From Trebonia sp050013875 (GTDB lineage Bacteria > Actinomycetota > Actinomycetes > Streptosporangiales > Streptosporangiaceae): a stretch of DNA of 64,000 nt. The stretch covers positions 1 to 64,000 of the forward strand of contig JBEKEK010000051.1 of assembly GCA_050013875.1 (NCBI GenBank). The letters run 5' to 3'. This document shows, in pieces, positions 1 to 9,033 of the stretch (positions are counted from its first letter, which is position 1; every line of letters starts with the position of its first letter). Under the pieces are notes generated by a model that worked only from the letters and a program-made list of their open reading frames with translations, made no database searches and was not told the DNA's origin. Both the position numbers and the translations under genes were made by a program.

Positions 1-380
1 GGCGTAGGTGACTGGTAGCGGCCCTGTCACGTACGCCAACGACCTGCTGGTGCCTGTCAGCTACGCCAACGACCTAGACCCGCCTGTCATCTACGCCATT
101 GACACCAATGGGCGATGTCGTTGGCGTAGGTGACTGGTAGCGGCCCTGTCACCTACGCCAACGACCTGCTGGTGCCTGTCAGCTACGCCAACGACCTAGA
201 CCCGCCTGTCATCTACGCCATTGACACCACTAGAGGATGTCGTTGGCGTAGGTGACAGGTAGTGGCCTGTCACGTACGCCAACGACCTGCTGGTGCCTGT
301 CAGCTACGCCAACGACCTTCTTGGACCTGTCAGCTGCGCCATTGACACCAATGGGCGATGTCGTTGGCGTAGCCGGCAGG
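1..380. repeat. Iteron-like array of 30-bp units in a 122-bp higher-order repeat
   Basis: Three tandem copies of a unit of about 122 bp fill this stretch (phases at about 1, 123 and 245, ending near 380). Each unit has four sub-units: three direct 30-bp copies built on CTGTCA..TACGCCAACGAC (the third has CCATTGAC) and one inverted copy, GTCGTTGGCGTAGGTGAC. Direct copies begin near 23, 53, 83, 145, 175, 205, 266, 296 and 326. Inverted copies lie near 113, 235 and 356, with a partial one at 1. The array runs off the left window edge. There are no unique spacers, so it is not a CRISPR. It may be a multi-site protein-binding array or a slipped duplication; its function is unknown. Confidence 0.9.
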
Positions 381-431
381 GGCGTCGAAGCCTGGCTTGG
401 ACGACGGAGTCACGGGTCCGTTCCGCATCTG

Positions 432-460
432 TTGGACTTTTTGCTCTGTAATGATGTAAT
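432..460 (+). promoter_or_regulatory. Promoter of the PDZ serine protease gene, probably leaderless
   Basis: A -35 hexamer TTGGAC (432-437) is separated by exactly 17 bp from a -10 hexamer TGTAAT (455-460). The ATG at 467 lies 6 bases after the -10, where transcription should begin. No Shine-Dalgarno fits between them, so the transcript is predicted to be leaderless. Confidence 0.7.
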
Positions 461-466
461 CAAAGT

Positions 467-1393
467 ATGGGAGTAAGTGAACCATTGGACGCCTACTCGA
501 CCGTCGTCGCCGGCGTGGCTGCGCGGCTGACGCCGAAGGTCGCGAGCGTGCGGGTGCCGAGGCGGTCGGGCGAGTCGCTTGGGTCGGCCGTGGTCTTCAC
601 GGCGGACGGGTTCCTGCTGACCAACGCGCATGTGGTCGGGCAGGCGGCGGGCGGAACGGCGGCGTTCTCTGACGGGACGGCGGCGCCGTTCAACGTCGTC
701 GGGGCGGATCCGCTCTCGGACCTGGCGGTGCTGCGCGCGACCGGTGACGTTCCCGAGCCGGCTGAGCTCGGCGAGGCTGACGAGCTCGTGGTCGGGCAGC
801 TCGTCGTCGCGGTGGGCAACCCGCTCGGGCTCTCGGGCACGGTGACCGCGGGCGTGGTCAGCGCGCTCGGGCGGTCGCTGCCGGTGGGGGAGCGCGGGCT
901 GATCGAGGACGTTATCCAGACCGACGCCGCGCTCAACCCGGGTAATTCCGGCGGGGCGCTGGCCGATTCCCGCGCCCGGGTGGTCGGGATCAACACCGCG
1001 GTGGCCGGGGTAGGCGTCGGGCTCGCCGTGCCGGTCAACGCGACGACCAGGCGGATCGTGTCGGCGCTGATGCGAGATGGGCGGGTACGCCGCGCCTACC
1101 TGGGCGTGGTCGTCGCCCCCGCCCCGGTGGCGCCGGTCTGGCGGTCGCGTCTGGGCGGGCGCTCCACCGGGCTGCGGGTCGCGTCGGTGGTGTCCCGCGG
1201 GCCGGCTGACCGGGCCGGGCTCCGCCCTGGCGACCTGCTGCTCACCGCCGCGGGCGAGGAGGTCGCGACGGCTCAGGACCTGCAGCGCCTGATGTTCGCC
1301 GAGGCGATCGGCCGCCCGCTTCCGATCACGGTGATGCGCAACGGCGCCCTCGTCGACGTCATCGCCGAGCCGTCTGAGCTGGTATCCGCTTAA
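467..1393 (+). CDS. Trypsin-like serine protease with C-terminal PDZ domain (HtrA/DegP type)
   Basis: The 308-aa product has the HtrA-type chymotrypsin fold: His55 in LTNAHVV, Asp85 in SDLAVLR and Ser161 in NPGNSGGAL form the expected triad. A PDZ domain covers roughly residues 208-305 (GPADRAGLRPGDLLL). HtrA family members degrade or refold damaged proteins, with the PDZ domain binding exposed C-termini. No signal peptide or membrane anchor is visible at the N-terminus (MGVSEPLDAY), so unlike most actinobacterial HtrA proteins it should act in the cytoplasm. The ATG start is supported by the promoter just upstream. It is flanked by two unusual repeat tracts (1-380 and 1400-1525). Family is confident; physiological substrate is unknown. 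Confidence 0.92.
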   Translation: MGVSEPLDAYSTVVAGVAARLTPKVASVRVPRRSGESLGSAVVFTADGFLLTNAHVVGQAAGGTAAFSDGTAAPFNVVGADPLSDLAVLRATGDVPEPAELGEADELVVGQLVVAVGNPLGLSGTVTAGVVSALGRSLPVGERGLIEDVIQTDAALNPGNSGGALADSRARVVGINTAVAGVGVGLAVPVNATTRRIVSALMRDGRVRRAYLGVVVAPAPVAPVWRSRLGGRSTGLRVASVVSRGPADRAGLRPGDLLLTAAGEEVATAQDLQRLMFAEAIGRPLPITVMRNGALVDVIAEPSELVSA

Positions 1394-1399
1394 CCGCGC

Positions 1400-1525
1400 G
1401 AGCCGCCAGCCGCGAGCCGCGAGCCGGCAGCCGGCAGCCGCCAGCCGCCGGCCGCGAGCCGCCGGCCGCGAGCCGCCGGCCGCCGGCCGCGAGCCGCCGG
1501 CCGCGAGCCGCGAGCCGCCAGCCGC
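1400..1525. repeat. Heptanucleotide microsatellite, 18 units
   Basis: Eighteen consecutive 7-bp units of the form [CG][AG]GCCG[CG] run without interruption, starting 6 bp after the protease stop codon. The most common variants are GAGCCGC, CGGCCGC and CAGCCGC. Seven is not a multiple of three, so gain or loss of units would shift any reading frame, but the tract lies outside the gene. The rest of the 1394-1812 gap holds the DnaA boxes listed separately. Confidence 0.92.
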
Positions 1526-1655
1526 CATCGCCTCCTGCGCCGGCACCTGGCCCGACGCCCGCGCCCGGGCCGGCCGCGGGCGTCGCTGTGTGCCTCCGTG
1601 CCCGATCGGGTCGCGGCTGCGGAGTATGCCTTGCCGCCGCCAAGATCGCAAGCTG

Positions 1656-1695
1656 TTGTCCACAGGCGGTGGACAATTCGGGCGCGTTATCCACA
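1656..1695. promoter_or_regulatory. Cluster of three DnaA boxes upstream of ssb-like gene
   Basis: TTGTCCACA at 1656-1664 and the perfect consensus TTATCCACA at 1687-1695 lie in the same direction. Between them, 1668-1676 reads as TTGTCCACC on the opposite strand. TTGTCCACA is the form preferred in high-GC actinobacterial origins. Only three boxes are present and no dnaA/dnaN genes are nearby, so this is unlikely to be oriC. Control of the downstream single-stranded DNA-binding protein gene, or titration of DnaA, is more plausible. Confidence 0.75.
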
Positions 1696-1812
1696 GGTGG
1701 CGGATCGCCACTGCCAGGCCGTCGGCGGCTCGGGCACGGTGGGTATGCGAGCCGGGCGGCGGATGCCGCCGGACGCAGCAGAGCGATAAATGCGAGCTAG
1801 GAGGACTTGGCG

Positions 1813-2439
1813 ATGAGTCAGGAGAACACGATTACACTGCGCGGATTCGTGACCGCCGAACCGAAGTTCTGGCAGCCAACGCCGACACACACGCCGGTCA
1901 CCGAGATCCGCGTGGGCTCCACTCCGCGCCGGCTGAACCGGACCACTGGGGAGTGGGAGAACGGTGACACGTCGTACTACACCGTCAAGTGCTGGCGCAG
2001 GCTTGCCGTGAACGTCAAGGGGTCACTGCGCAAGGGGGACATGGTCATCATCCGGGGCAAGTTCGTCACCAGGACCTGGGTGGACGACCAGCAGCGCACC
2101 CGGATGCAGATGCAGGTCGAGGCGGATTCGGTGGGGCACGACCTGTCGTTCGGCTGGTCGCACTTCAACCGGGGTGCCCAGACGTCGTCGTGGAACTCGC
2201 TGCGCGAGCAGGCGGACGGCGAGGTGGCCAGGCAGGACCTCGATGCGATGGCGGACGCCCATGACGGCGACGAACCGGATGAGACGGACGGGTCGCGTGA
2301 ATCCGGGATGGCCGACTTTGGCACGGCCGAGCCCGGGATGGCTGGCTCCGAGGCAGCCGATCCGGAGATGCCCGACACCGATTTCGAGAAGTTGGCCGCC
2401 GGCCTCGATGCTCAGGCAGAGGTCGCGCCGACCTACTAA
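1813..2439 (+). CDS. Single-stranded DNA-binding protein, accessory paralogue
   Basis: The 208-aa product has an SSB-type OB fold in about residues 4-115 (NTITLRGFVTAEPKF, TSYYTVKCWRRLA, GDMVIIRGKFVTRTW). SSB coats single-stranded DNA in replication, repair and recombination. The tail (about 120-208) is acidic and repetitive (EPGMAGSEAADPEMPD), but it ends in EVAPTY rather than the DDxPF tip that recruits partner proteins in canonical SSB, and there is no rpsF/rpsR/rplI context. It is therefore probably a secondary, SsbB-like copy. The ATG at 1813 is chosen because AGGAGG at 1799-1804 sits 8 bases before it; the TTG at 1807 would be only 2 bases away. A DnaA-box cluster lies about 120 bp upstream. 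Confidence 0.9.
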   Translation: MSQENTITLRGFVTAEPKFWQPTPTHTPVTEIRVGSTPRRLNRTTGEWENGDTSYYTVKCWRRLAVNVKGSLRKGDMVIIRGKFVTRTWVDDQQRTRMQMQVEADSVGHDLSFGWSHFNRGAQTSSWNSLREQADGEVARQDLDAMADAHDGDEPDETDGSRESGMADFGTAEPGMAGSEAADPEMPDTDFEKLAAGLDAQAEVAPTY

Positions 2440-2461
2440 ATAGCCGGTGACCTGCCACGAC

Positions 2462-2519
2462 GGGTGCCGCACGTTGTCATTGTCACTCATAGTGACGAAT
2501 GTAAAGTCGTGCGGCACCC
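2462..2519. promoter_or_regulatory. Long nested palindrome containing a BldD-box-like core
   Basis: A perfect 12-bp inverted repeat, GGGTGCCGCACG (2462-2473) and CGTGCGGCACCC (2508-2519), encloses a second palindrome, TGTCACT-CAT-AGTGACG (2481-2497). The inner part TCACTCATAGTGA matches 8 of 9 informative positions of the published BldD consensus nTnACnC(A/T)GnGTnAn. The outer stem could also act as a terminator for the ssb-like gene that ends at 2439, although no T-run follows. Confidence 0.55.
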
Positions 2520-2578
2520 AACGAGCCGACGGCGAACATAGAAGTTCCGTGCACGCACGGCACAGTTTGCATCTATGG

Positions 2579-2595
2579 TGTCACCTAGAGTGACT
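2579..2595. promoter_or_regulatory. Second BldD-box-like palindrome before the diguanylate cyclase gene
   Basis: TGTCACC-TAG-AGTGACT is closely related to the core at 2481-2497. TCACCTAGAGTGA matches 8 of 9 informative positions of the BldD consensus. It sits about 60 bp before the GGDEF gene start, a plausible operator position. Confidence 0.55.
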
Positions 2596-2653
2596 TAGAA
2601 CGCTGGGCCAGACCGGACGTCGGGGAAGTCAAGGAAGGCGACAAGCAGCGAGC

Positions 2654-3985
2654 ATGTCAGCAGTCCAGGACGCGATAAGGCAGCGGCAGCGGGAGGCCCG
2701 GGGGGACCTAGCGTGGCCGCGGCGCTGCCCGCTGTTCGACGAAACGTTCACCCTGGTCGGTTACGTGCTGTCGGTGCTCGCCTGCTACCTCACGCTTATC
2801 GGGGTGGAGGCCAGCGGCGCGCCGGTGACAGCTGGTGACGTCACCTTGTTCGCCGGCCTGATGTGCTGCGGTGCCCTCTGCGTTGAGGCGACGAGGCGGC
2901 TTGGGCAGCCTTCCGGGGTCTGGCGGGATCTGCTGTCCGCGTGGTGGCTGCCGGTGGCGCTGCTGCTGCCGCCGTTCTACGCGCTGATCGCGCCCGCCGT
3001 GCTCGGCCTGCTTATCTATGTTCGGGTGCGCCGGGGCCCGGTCTACCGCCGGATTTTCAGCACAGCGGCGCTCGGCCTGGCCGGCGCGAGCACGTCGGCC
3101 CTGTTCCGGCTGCTCGCCCCGGCGTCGGCGCAAGGTCAGGCGGCCGGCTGGCTGACCTACCCGGGTCCGAACGCGTGGCTGATGCGCCCGCAGCAGGCGG
3201 CGGTCGCCGTTGCCTGCGCCGTTGCCTTCGCGGTGCTGAACACCTGCCTGGTCGCGATCGCCGCCTGGCTCGCTAACCCGGACGCCCGGCTGGCCGACAT
3301 GCTCTGGGACCGCGAGCGGATGCTGCTCGACCTGACCGAGACCTGTGTGGGCATCCTGGTCACGATCGCCTGCGCGCTGAGCGCCCTGCTGCTCTTGGTG
3401 GCACTGCCCCCGGTGATCCTGCTCCAGCGCAGCCTGCTCCACTCGCAGCTCAAGGCGCAGGCGCGCACCGATCCGAAGACGGGCGTGCTGAACGCGGGCG
3501 CCTGGCAGGGCGAGACCGCCCTGGCGATCGCCCGGGCGCAGCGCAAGCGGGAGCCGCTGGCCGTGCTGCTCGCTGACGTCGATCACTTCAAAAAGGTCAA
3601 CGACACGCACGGCCACCTGACCGGCGACGCCGTGCTCAGGACGCTGGCCGCGGAGATGCGCCAGCAGGTGCGCGAGTCAGACCTGGTGGGCCGGTTTGGC
3701 GGTGAGGAGTTCGTCATCCTCCTCCCCGGCACCACCGCGGAAGAGGCGTGCCAGGTCGCCGAGCGGGTCCGCCGGGGGGTCGGCGTGGTGAAGGTGCTCA
3801 CCGACGACACGATTGTCGGCGTCACCATCTCCATCGGCGTCGCCGTGCTTGGCACTCACGGCGCGGACCTGTTCGAACTGCTCGCCGCCGCCGACATCGC
3901 CCTCTACCGGGCCAAGAACACCGGCCGCGACCGGGTCTGCCTCTACGACCCGGCCGACGCGACGCCAAGGACCAGACACCTGTGA
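2654..3985 (+). CDS. Membrane-bound diguanylate cyclase (GGDEF domain)
   Basis: The 443-aa protein has six or seven predicted membrane segments (about residues 32-260) followed by a GGDEF domain (about 270-435). The active-site loop GGEEF is at 349-353, the metal/GTP region is DVDHFKKVNDTHGHLTGD, and an allosteric I-site RESD lies at 340-343, five residues before GGEEF. All features of an active, product-inhibited enzyme making c-di-GMP from GTP are therefore present. There is no EAL domain. In actinomycetes c-di-GMP controls development through BldD, and two BldD-like boxes precede this gene. The ATG at 2654 has only a loose purine-rich site upstream (AAGGAAGG near 2630), so the start is slightly uncertain. 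Confidence 0.93.
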   Translation: MSAVQDAIRQRQREARGDLAWPRRCPLFDETFTLVGYVLSVLACYLTLIGVEASGAPVTAGDVTLFAGLMCCGALCVEATRRLGQPSGVWRDLLSAWWLPVALLLPPFYALIAPAVLGLLIYVRVRRGPVYRRIFSTAALGLAGASTSALFRLLAPASAQGQAAGWLTYPGPNAWLMRPQQAAVAVACAVAFAVLNTCLVAIAAWLANPDARLADMLWDRERMLLDLTETCVGILVTIACALSALLLLVALPPVILLQRSLLHSQLKAQARTDPKTGVLNAGAWQGETALAIARAQRKREPLAVLLADVDHFKKVNDTHGHLTGDAVLRTLAAEMRQQVRESDLVGRFGGEEFVILLPGTTAEEACQVAERVRRGVGVVKVLTDDTIVGVTISIGVAVLGTHGADLFELLAAADIALYRAKNTGRDRVCLYDPADATPRTRHL

Positions 3986-4218
3986 ATAGCGAACTCGCGG
4001 CGCTTACCGGCGATTGAGGTCAGGCGATCTCTCCGCTGCATCGCTTCCGTCCGCGCAGTGCTCAGCGTCATCCCACGTATGCTGACAGGTGGAAGTCGCA
4101 CAGCTTGTTGGGGTCAGGCTCGTGGTTGCCGCGGTCGCACGTGAAGATAATGCCGGTGCGGCGCGCTGCCAGGGCCATGACCTGCAACCGTCCGGAGACT
4201 TTTCCCTGATAGACGATG

Positions 4219-4241
4219 GCAGCAGGCTACTGACCTGCTGC
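4219..4241 (+). promoter_or_regulatory. Hairpin in the leader of ettA
   Basis: GCAGCAGG (4219-4226) and CCTGCTGC (4234-4241) form a perfect 8-bp stem with a 7-nt loop, ending 19 bases before the ettA ATG and just before the ribosome-binding region GGTAGGAA. It may influence translation or be a short attenuator; nothing else recognisable lies in 3986-4218. Confidence 0.45.
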
Positions 4242-4260
4242 ACCAGGTAGGAAACGAGAC

Positions 4261-5925
<1,665 letters not shown>

Positions 5926-5935
5926 GGACCACGGT

Positions 5936-5985
5936 CCGTTCAGAAGAAAAGAATTGAATTTAAGTCAAATCCTTCTTCTGAACGG
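5936..5985. terminator. Bidirectional hairpin between ettA and the convergent operon
   Basis: CCGTTCAGAAGAA (5936-5948) pairs perfectly with TTCTTCTGAACGG (5973-5985). The 24-nt interior is AT-rich and itself imperfectly palindromic. Its position between two convergent genes (stops at about 5925 and 6002) fits a two-way terminator. Confidence 0.75.
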
Positions 5986-6001
5986 GCCCGTGCTCCGCCC
6001 T

Positions 6002-6730
6002 TCAGCGCGCGAGGATCTCCGCCAGCTGGCCGGCCTCGCGCAGCGGGGTCAGGTCCGGGTCGCGCCCGGCGTTCGCGCGGACGTCCGGGTTCAGCTCGAT
6101 CGCCTGCGCCAGGGACCGGCTGGCATCGTCGGTCAAGGCGGCCTGCGCCTGCGCGCAGGCCAGGCTGTAGACGGCCATCCCCAGCGCGTGCCGCGGGGCC
6201 TGGACGTAGCGGGCGGTGGCGACCGCGTGCTCTTGCAGCGCGACCGCCTGGCCCGGCTGGCCGTGCCGCAGGTAGTAGTCGGCCACATGACCGGTCGGGT
6301 GCCAGAAGCCGCGAACGATGATCTGAAGCCACAGGGGCCGGCCGTTCAGCCACCGGTGCCTGGCCGGGTCGACCAGGTCCGCGTCGGTCACCGCGCGCAG
6401 CCCGTCAAGCAGCGCCGCGGTGACCCGCCGGGCATCGGCCGCCACGGCCGCGGCCGGGATGGCGGCATAGGCGGCGTACACGGCGCCGGACGTGTGCTCG
6501 ATGTCGGCGAAGGCAGCCGGGGTGCGCCCGGCGAGGACGGCGGTGAGCCGCTGCGCCTGCTGGGCCTTGAACTCGGTGTTGTGCGCCACCGTGGGGACGG
6601 CGGCCCACTGCCGCTCGTTTCCGGTCTCCTCGGCGCCGCCGCTCGCGCGGGTGAGGAGCACCTCGTCCTCAGCCGCGGCGAACCCGAGCAGCCCGGTGAT
6701 GGCTGCGCGCAAGGGCGCGGTTTCGCTCAC
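6002..6730 (-). CDS. Conserved hypothetical protein with TPR-like C-terminal region
   Basis: A 242-aa alanine-rich, mostly helical soluble protein. The N-terminal half (ALRAAITGLLGFAAAEDEVL to about residue 140) resembles the four-helix bundles of DinB/ClbS-like proteins, but I see no metal triad. The C-terminal part (about 150-235: QAVALQEHAVATARYV, SLACAQAQAALTDDASRS, AIELNPDVRANAGRDPDL) looks like tetratricopeptide helices. The GTG at 6730 is the start because AAGGAGAAGG precedes it and it overlaps the upstream methyltransferase stop as GTGA, implying translational coupling. A longer reading frame continues upstream inside the methyltransferase gene and is not used. Function unknown; probably works with the methyltransferase. 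Confidence 0.75.
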   Translation of the reverse strand: MSETAPLRAAITGLLGFAAAEDEVLLTRASGGAEETGNERQWAAVPTVAHNTEFKAQQAQRLTAVLAGRTPAAFADIEHTSGAVYAAYAAIPAAAVAADARRVTAALLDGLRAVTDADLVDPARHRWLNGRPLWLQIIVRGFWHPTGHVADYYLRHGQPGQAVALQEHAVATARYVQAPRHALGMAVYSLACAQAQAALTDDASRSLAQAIELNPDVRANAGRDPDLTPLREAGQLAEILAR

Positions 6731-7296
6731 GCTTCCTTCTCCTTGCCTGCGCGGAACAGCACCCGGACGCCGACGTCGAGCATGACCTCGCCATAGCCGA
6801 TCGTCTGCAGACGGGTGAGGAACGTGGCCGCCTCGACCGGGTTGTAGGTGTCGCCCTCGTGGTGGCGGTGGAGGCGGTCGCTGGCGAGGCTGTCGGAGCC
6901 GATGAGGGTTCCGCCCGGGCGCAGCACGCGCAGCGCCTCGGCCAGCAGCGCGTTCTGCAGTGCGCGGGTCGGGACGTGGTGCAGCATAGTGAACATGCCG
7001 ACCGTGTCGAAGGAGCCGTCGGGGTAGGGGAGCGCGGTCGCGTCGCCGGTGATCGCCTCGACGTTGGTTCCCGCGAAGCGCTCGTGCAGTTTGGCGGTCG
7101 CCTCCGGCTCGAGTTCGATGGCGACGAGGCGGTTGACCCGGTGGCGCAGCCATTCCGTCGCCGCACCCGGGCCCGGGCCGATCTCCAGCAGGTCGTCGCC
7201 GAGGTCAACCCGGTGCGTGACGGCCGGCAGGACCTCCTCGTGCAGGAACGCGGCCCATTCGGGCGTGCCCAGCAGTTCAGCGTGCCATTTATTCAC
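6727..7296 (-). CDS. Class I SAM-dependent methyltransferase
   Basis: The 189-aa protein has a complete small Rossmann methyltransferase: motif I LLEIGPGPGAATEWL (about 33-47), the acidic end of strand 2 (AIELEPEA), motif II/III ITGDATALPYPDGSFD, and motif IV MLHHVPTRALQNALLAEALR. It resembles Methyltransf_11/UbiE-like enzymes; the substrate cannot be told from sequence. It is first gene of a two-gene operon with the TPR-like protein (GTGA overlap), and is divergent from an AraC-family regulator 56 bp away. Confidence 0.88.
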   Translation of the reverse strand: MNKWHAELLGTPEWAAFLHEEVLPAVTHRVDLGDDLLEIGPGPGAATEWLRHRVNRLVAIELEPEATAKLHERFAGTNVEAITGDATALPYPDGSFDTVGMFTMLHHVPTRALQNALLAEALRVLRPGGTLIGSDSLASDRLHRHHEGDTYNPVEAATFLTRLQTIGYGEVMLDVGVRVLFRAGKEKEA

Positions 7297-7352
7297 GGCT
7301 CAGACGCTACGCGGCGCGGTGCGCGAGGCCCTAGAGCGTAGGCTGCCAAGCT

Positions 7353-8117
7353 GTGTCGCGATACAGCCAACCTCGGATCGGCCAGCCCGACGGCTTCTTC
7401 GTGGTGACGTTCCCGATGTCGGCCAGCACCCTGTTCGACTGGCACGTTCACGACGATCACCAGCTGGCCTGGGCGTCGGCCGGAACGCTCACCGTGCTGA
7501 CCGAGGGGGCGACCTGGGTGCTGCCGCCAACCCGGGCGCTGTGGATACCGGCCGGTCTGCCGCACGAGACCAGCGCCTCCGGCCGGGCGACCATGCGCAG
7601 CGTGTATGTGCCGCCGGGCCTGTCGCCGGTGAGCTGGTCCGAGCCGACCGTCGTCGCCGCCAGCCCGCTGCTGGCCGAGGTGATCCGCTACCTGAGCGGC
7701 GAATTGCCCGCCGGCCGACGGGCGCACGCCGAGGCGCTGCTGGCCGACCTGCTCACGCCGATCCCGGTCACCGTCCTTGATCTGCGATTCCCCGCCGACC
7801 CGGTGGCCGGCCTGGTAGCGCGAGCGCTGCGCGACAACCCGGCCGACGGGCGCACCCTGGCCGGCTGGGGCCGCGCCGTCGGCGCCAGCGAGCGGACGCT
7901 GGCCCGGGCTTTCGTGGCCGGGACGGGGCTGCCGTTCGGGCGCTGGCGGACGCTGCTGCGGATCCAGGCCGCGCTGCCGCTGCTGGCGGCGGGCGAGGCG
8001 GCGGGCCGGGTCGCGGTCCGGGTCGGCTACGAGACGCCGAGCGCGTTCACCGCCGCCTTCCGCCGCGAAACCGGAGTGACCCCCACCGCCTACTTCGGCC
8101 CGCCCGGAACTGGATGA
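7353..8117 (+). CDS. AraC-family transcriptional regulator with N-terminal cupin domain
   Basis: The 254-aa protein has an N-terminal cupin-type sensor domain (about 15-95, with FDWHVHDDHQLAWASAGTL carrying the His cluster, then PPTRALWIPAGLPHET) and a C-terminal double helix-turn-helix of the AraC/XylS type (about 160-254: WGRAVGASERTLARAF, VAVRVGYETPSAFTAAFRRE, TGVTPTAYF). The start is GTG; a possible -10 TAGGCT (7339-7344) sits 8 bases before it. Being divergent from the methyltransferase operon suggests it controls that operon and itself. The ligand is unknown. Confidence 0.9.
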   Translation: MSRYSQPRIGQPDGFFVVTFPMSASTLFDWHVHDDHQLAWASAGTLTVLTEGATWVLPPTRALWIPAGLPHETSASGRATMRSVYVPPGLSPVSWSEPTVVAASPLLAEVIRYLSGELPAGRRAHAEALLADLLTPIPVTVLDLRFPADPVAGLVARALRDNPADGRTLAGWGRAVGASERTLARAFVAGTGLPFGRWRTLLRIQAALPLLAAGEAAGRVAVRVGYETPSAFTAAFRRETGVTPTAYFGPPGTG

Positions 8118-8175
8118 GGAAGGGCCGCGGGCGCTCGCCCGGTGGCATCGCACCAACGGCCGCTACACGGCCGAG

Positions 8176-9033
8176 CTAAAGACCGGCATCATCGCCAAAC
8201 GAGTCGAATAGCTCGATCTTGGCTGTCTCTGCGGTGATTTCTTGAATCAAGCTTTGACGGGCTGGATCGTATCTGGATGATTGAAAGCCCTCCATGCTGT
8301 CGCCGCCTTGCACAAACAGGAATCTCAGCTTACCGATTCTTAGTTCATCGTAAGATATGAGCGCGGAATCCTTGATGCTCGTATTTCGACGGACTATGCC
8401 GTTTACACTACCCTGGTCGCGGATAGTAAATTGGTCTCCGAAGCGGGTGATCTGCGCATGCCAATGCGAAACCGAGCTATCCAGAAGCCAGATATCGCTG
8501 CCGGGATGCCTGCCGATCGTCGTGATATTGTTCTCGACCTTGTAAATCGCCCCGAATTTAGGCCCGCTAATGGCTACGAGCAGTCCGGCATTACGGGACA
8601 GTGATTTCTGCCATTTCGTGAGATCTTTCTCCAGGCACTGAAGAATCTGCTCGATCGATGCCTGGAGGCCTGGGTCGGCGTCGGCGTCAAGGGCGCTAAA
8701 CGGAACAGTCGGTTCGAAGATGCTCGCCGAGTCAAGGTTCCCGCTCTTGGCCGATTCCCACCGGGCGAGCCATTCGTCAACGGTTCTGAGCTGGCTTTTT
8801 TCCAGCCCTATAGACTCGGCTGCGGTGAGGCACGCTGTCACGAACGCCGAGACATGCCGCCAGGGAGGCAGGCTTGCCCGGTGCTTCGAAACGAGCCTGC
8901 TAAAGGTGGCCGCAGACATCTTGTGCGGGCTGTAGCCGGAAAGTTTCTCCAGAGAAGGGCTGCCCGCACGCCGTTGCAGCTCTCTGAGGTCATCGATTAG
9001 CAGCGCGGTGGCACGAGTTTGCGAGGTGTCCAC
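8176..9033 (-). CDS. HTH-like and FHA-domain protein
   Basis: A 285-aa protein. Residues about 1-75 (ATALLIDDLRELQRRAGSPS, MSAATFSRLVSKHRASLP, WRHVSAFVTACLTA) match the XRE-like helix-turn-helix often fused to effector domains in actinomycetes. Residues about 165-260 form a forkhead-associated domain (TTIGRHPGSDIWLLDSSVSHWHA split across GR, S and H positions; then QGSVNGIV), which binds phosphothreonine. No kinase is encoded nearby. The GTG at 9033 is preferred because AGAGGGGG precedes it; a TTG at 9144 would add 37 residues. Base composition is less GC-rich than the neighbours, suggesting transfer. It is divergent from the TIR gene, so the two may form one system, with this protein as regulator or adaptor; that link is inferred. 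Confidence 0.8.
   Translation of the reverse strand: MDTSQTRATALLIDDLRELQRRAGSPSLEKLSGYSPHKMSAATFSRLVSKHRASLPPWRHVSAFVTACLTAAESIGLEKSQLRTVDEWLARWESAKSGNLDSASIFEPTVPFSALDADADPGLQASIEQILQCLEKDLTKWQKSLSRNAGLLVAISGPKFGAIYKVENNITTIGRHPGSDIWLLDSSVSHWHAQITRFGDQFTIRDQGSVNGIVRRNTSIKDSALISYDELRIGKLRFLFVQGGDSMEGFQSSRYDPARQSLIQEITAETAKIELFDSFGDDAGL

Noticed and set aside
1..380. CRISPR array
   Set aside because: Repeats are joined without unique spacers, include inverted copies and have no cas genes nearby.
252..476. Short open frame of 74 codons through the repeat array
   Set aside because: It is only a reading of the repeats; no ribosome-binding site and the protease promoter lies inside it.
1656..1695. 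Chromosomal origin oriC
   Set aside because: Only three DnaA boxes, no AT-rich unwinding element and no dnaA or dnaN.
410..1711. Long minus-strand frame opposite the protease gene
   Set aside because: Shadow of the high-GC coding strand and of the heptamer repeats; the plus frame has a clear protease domain.
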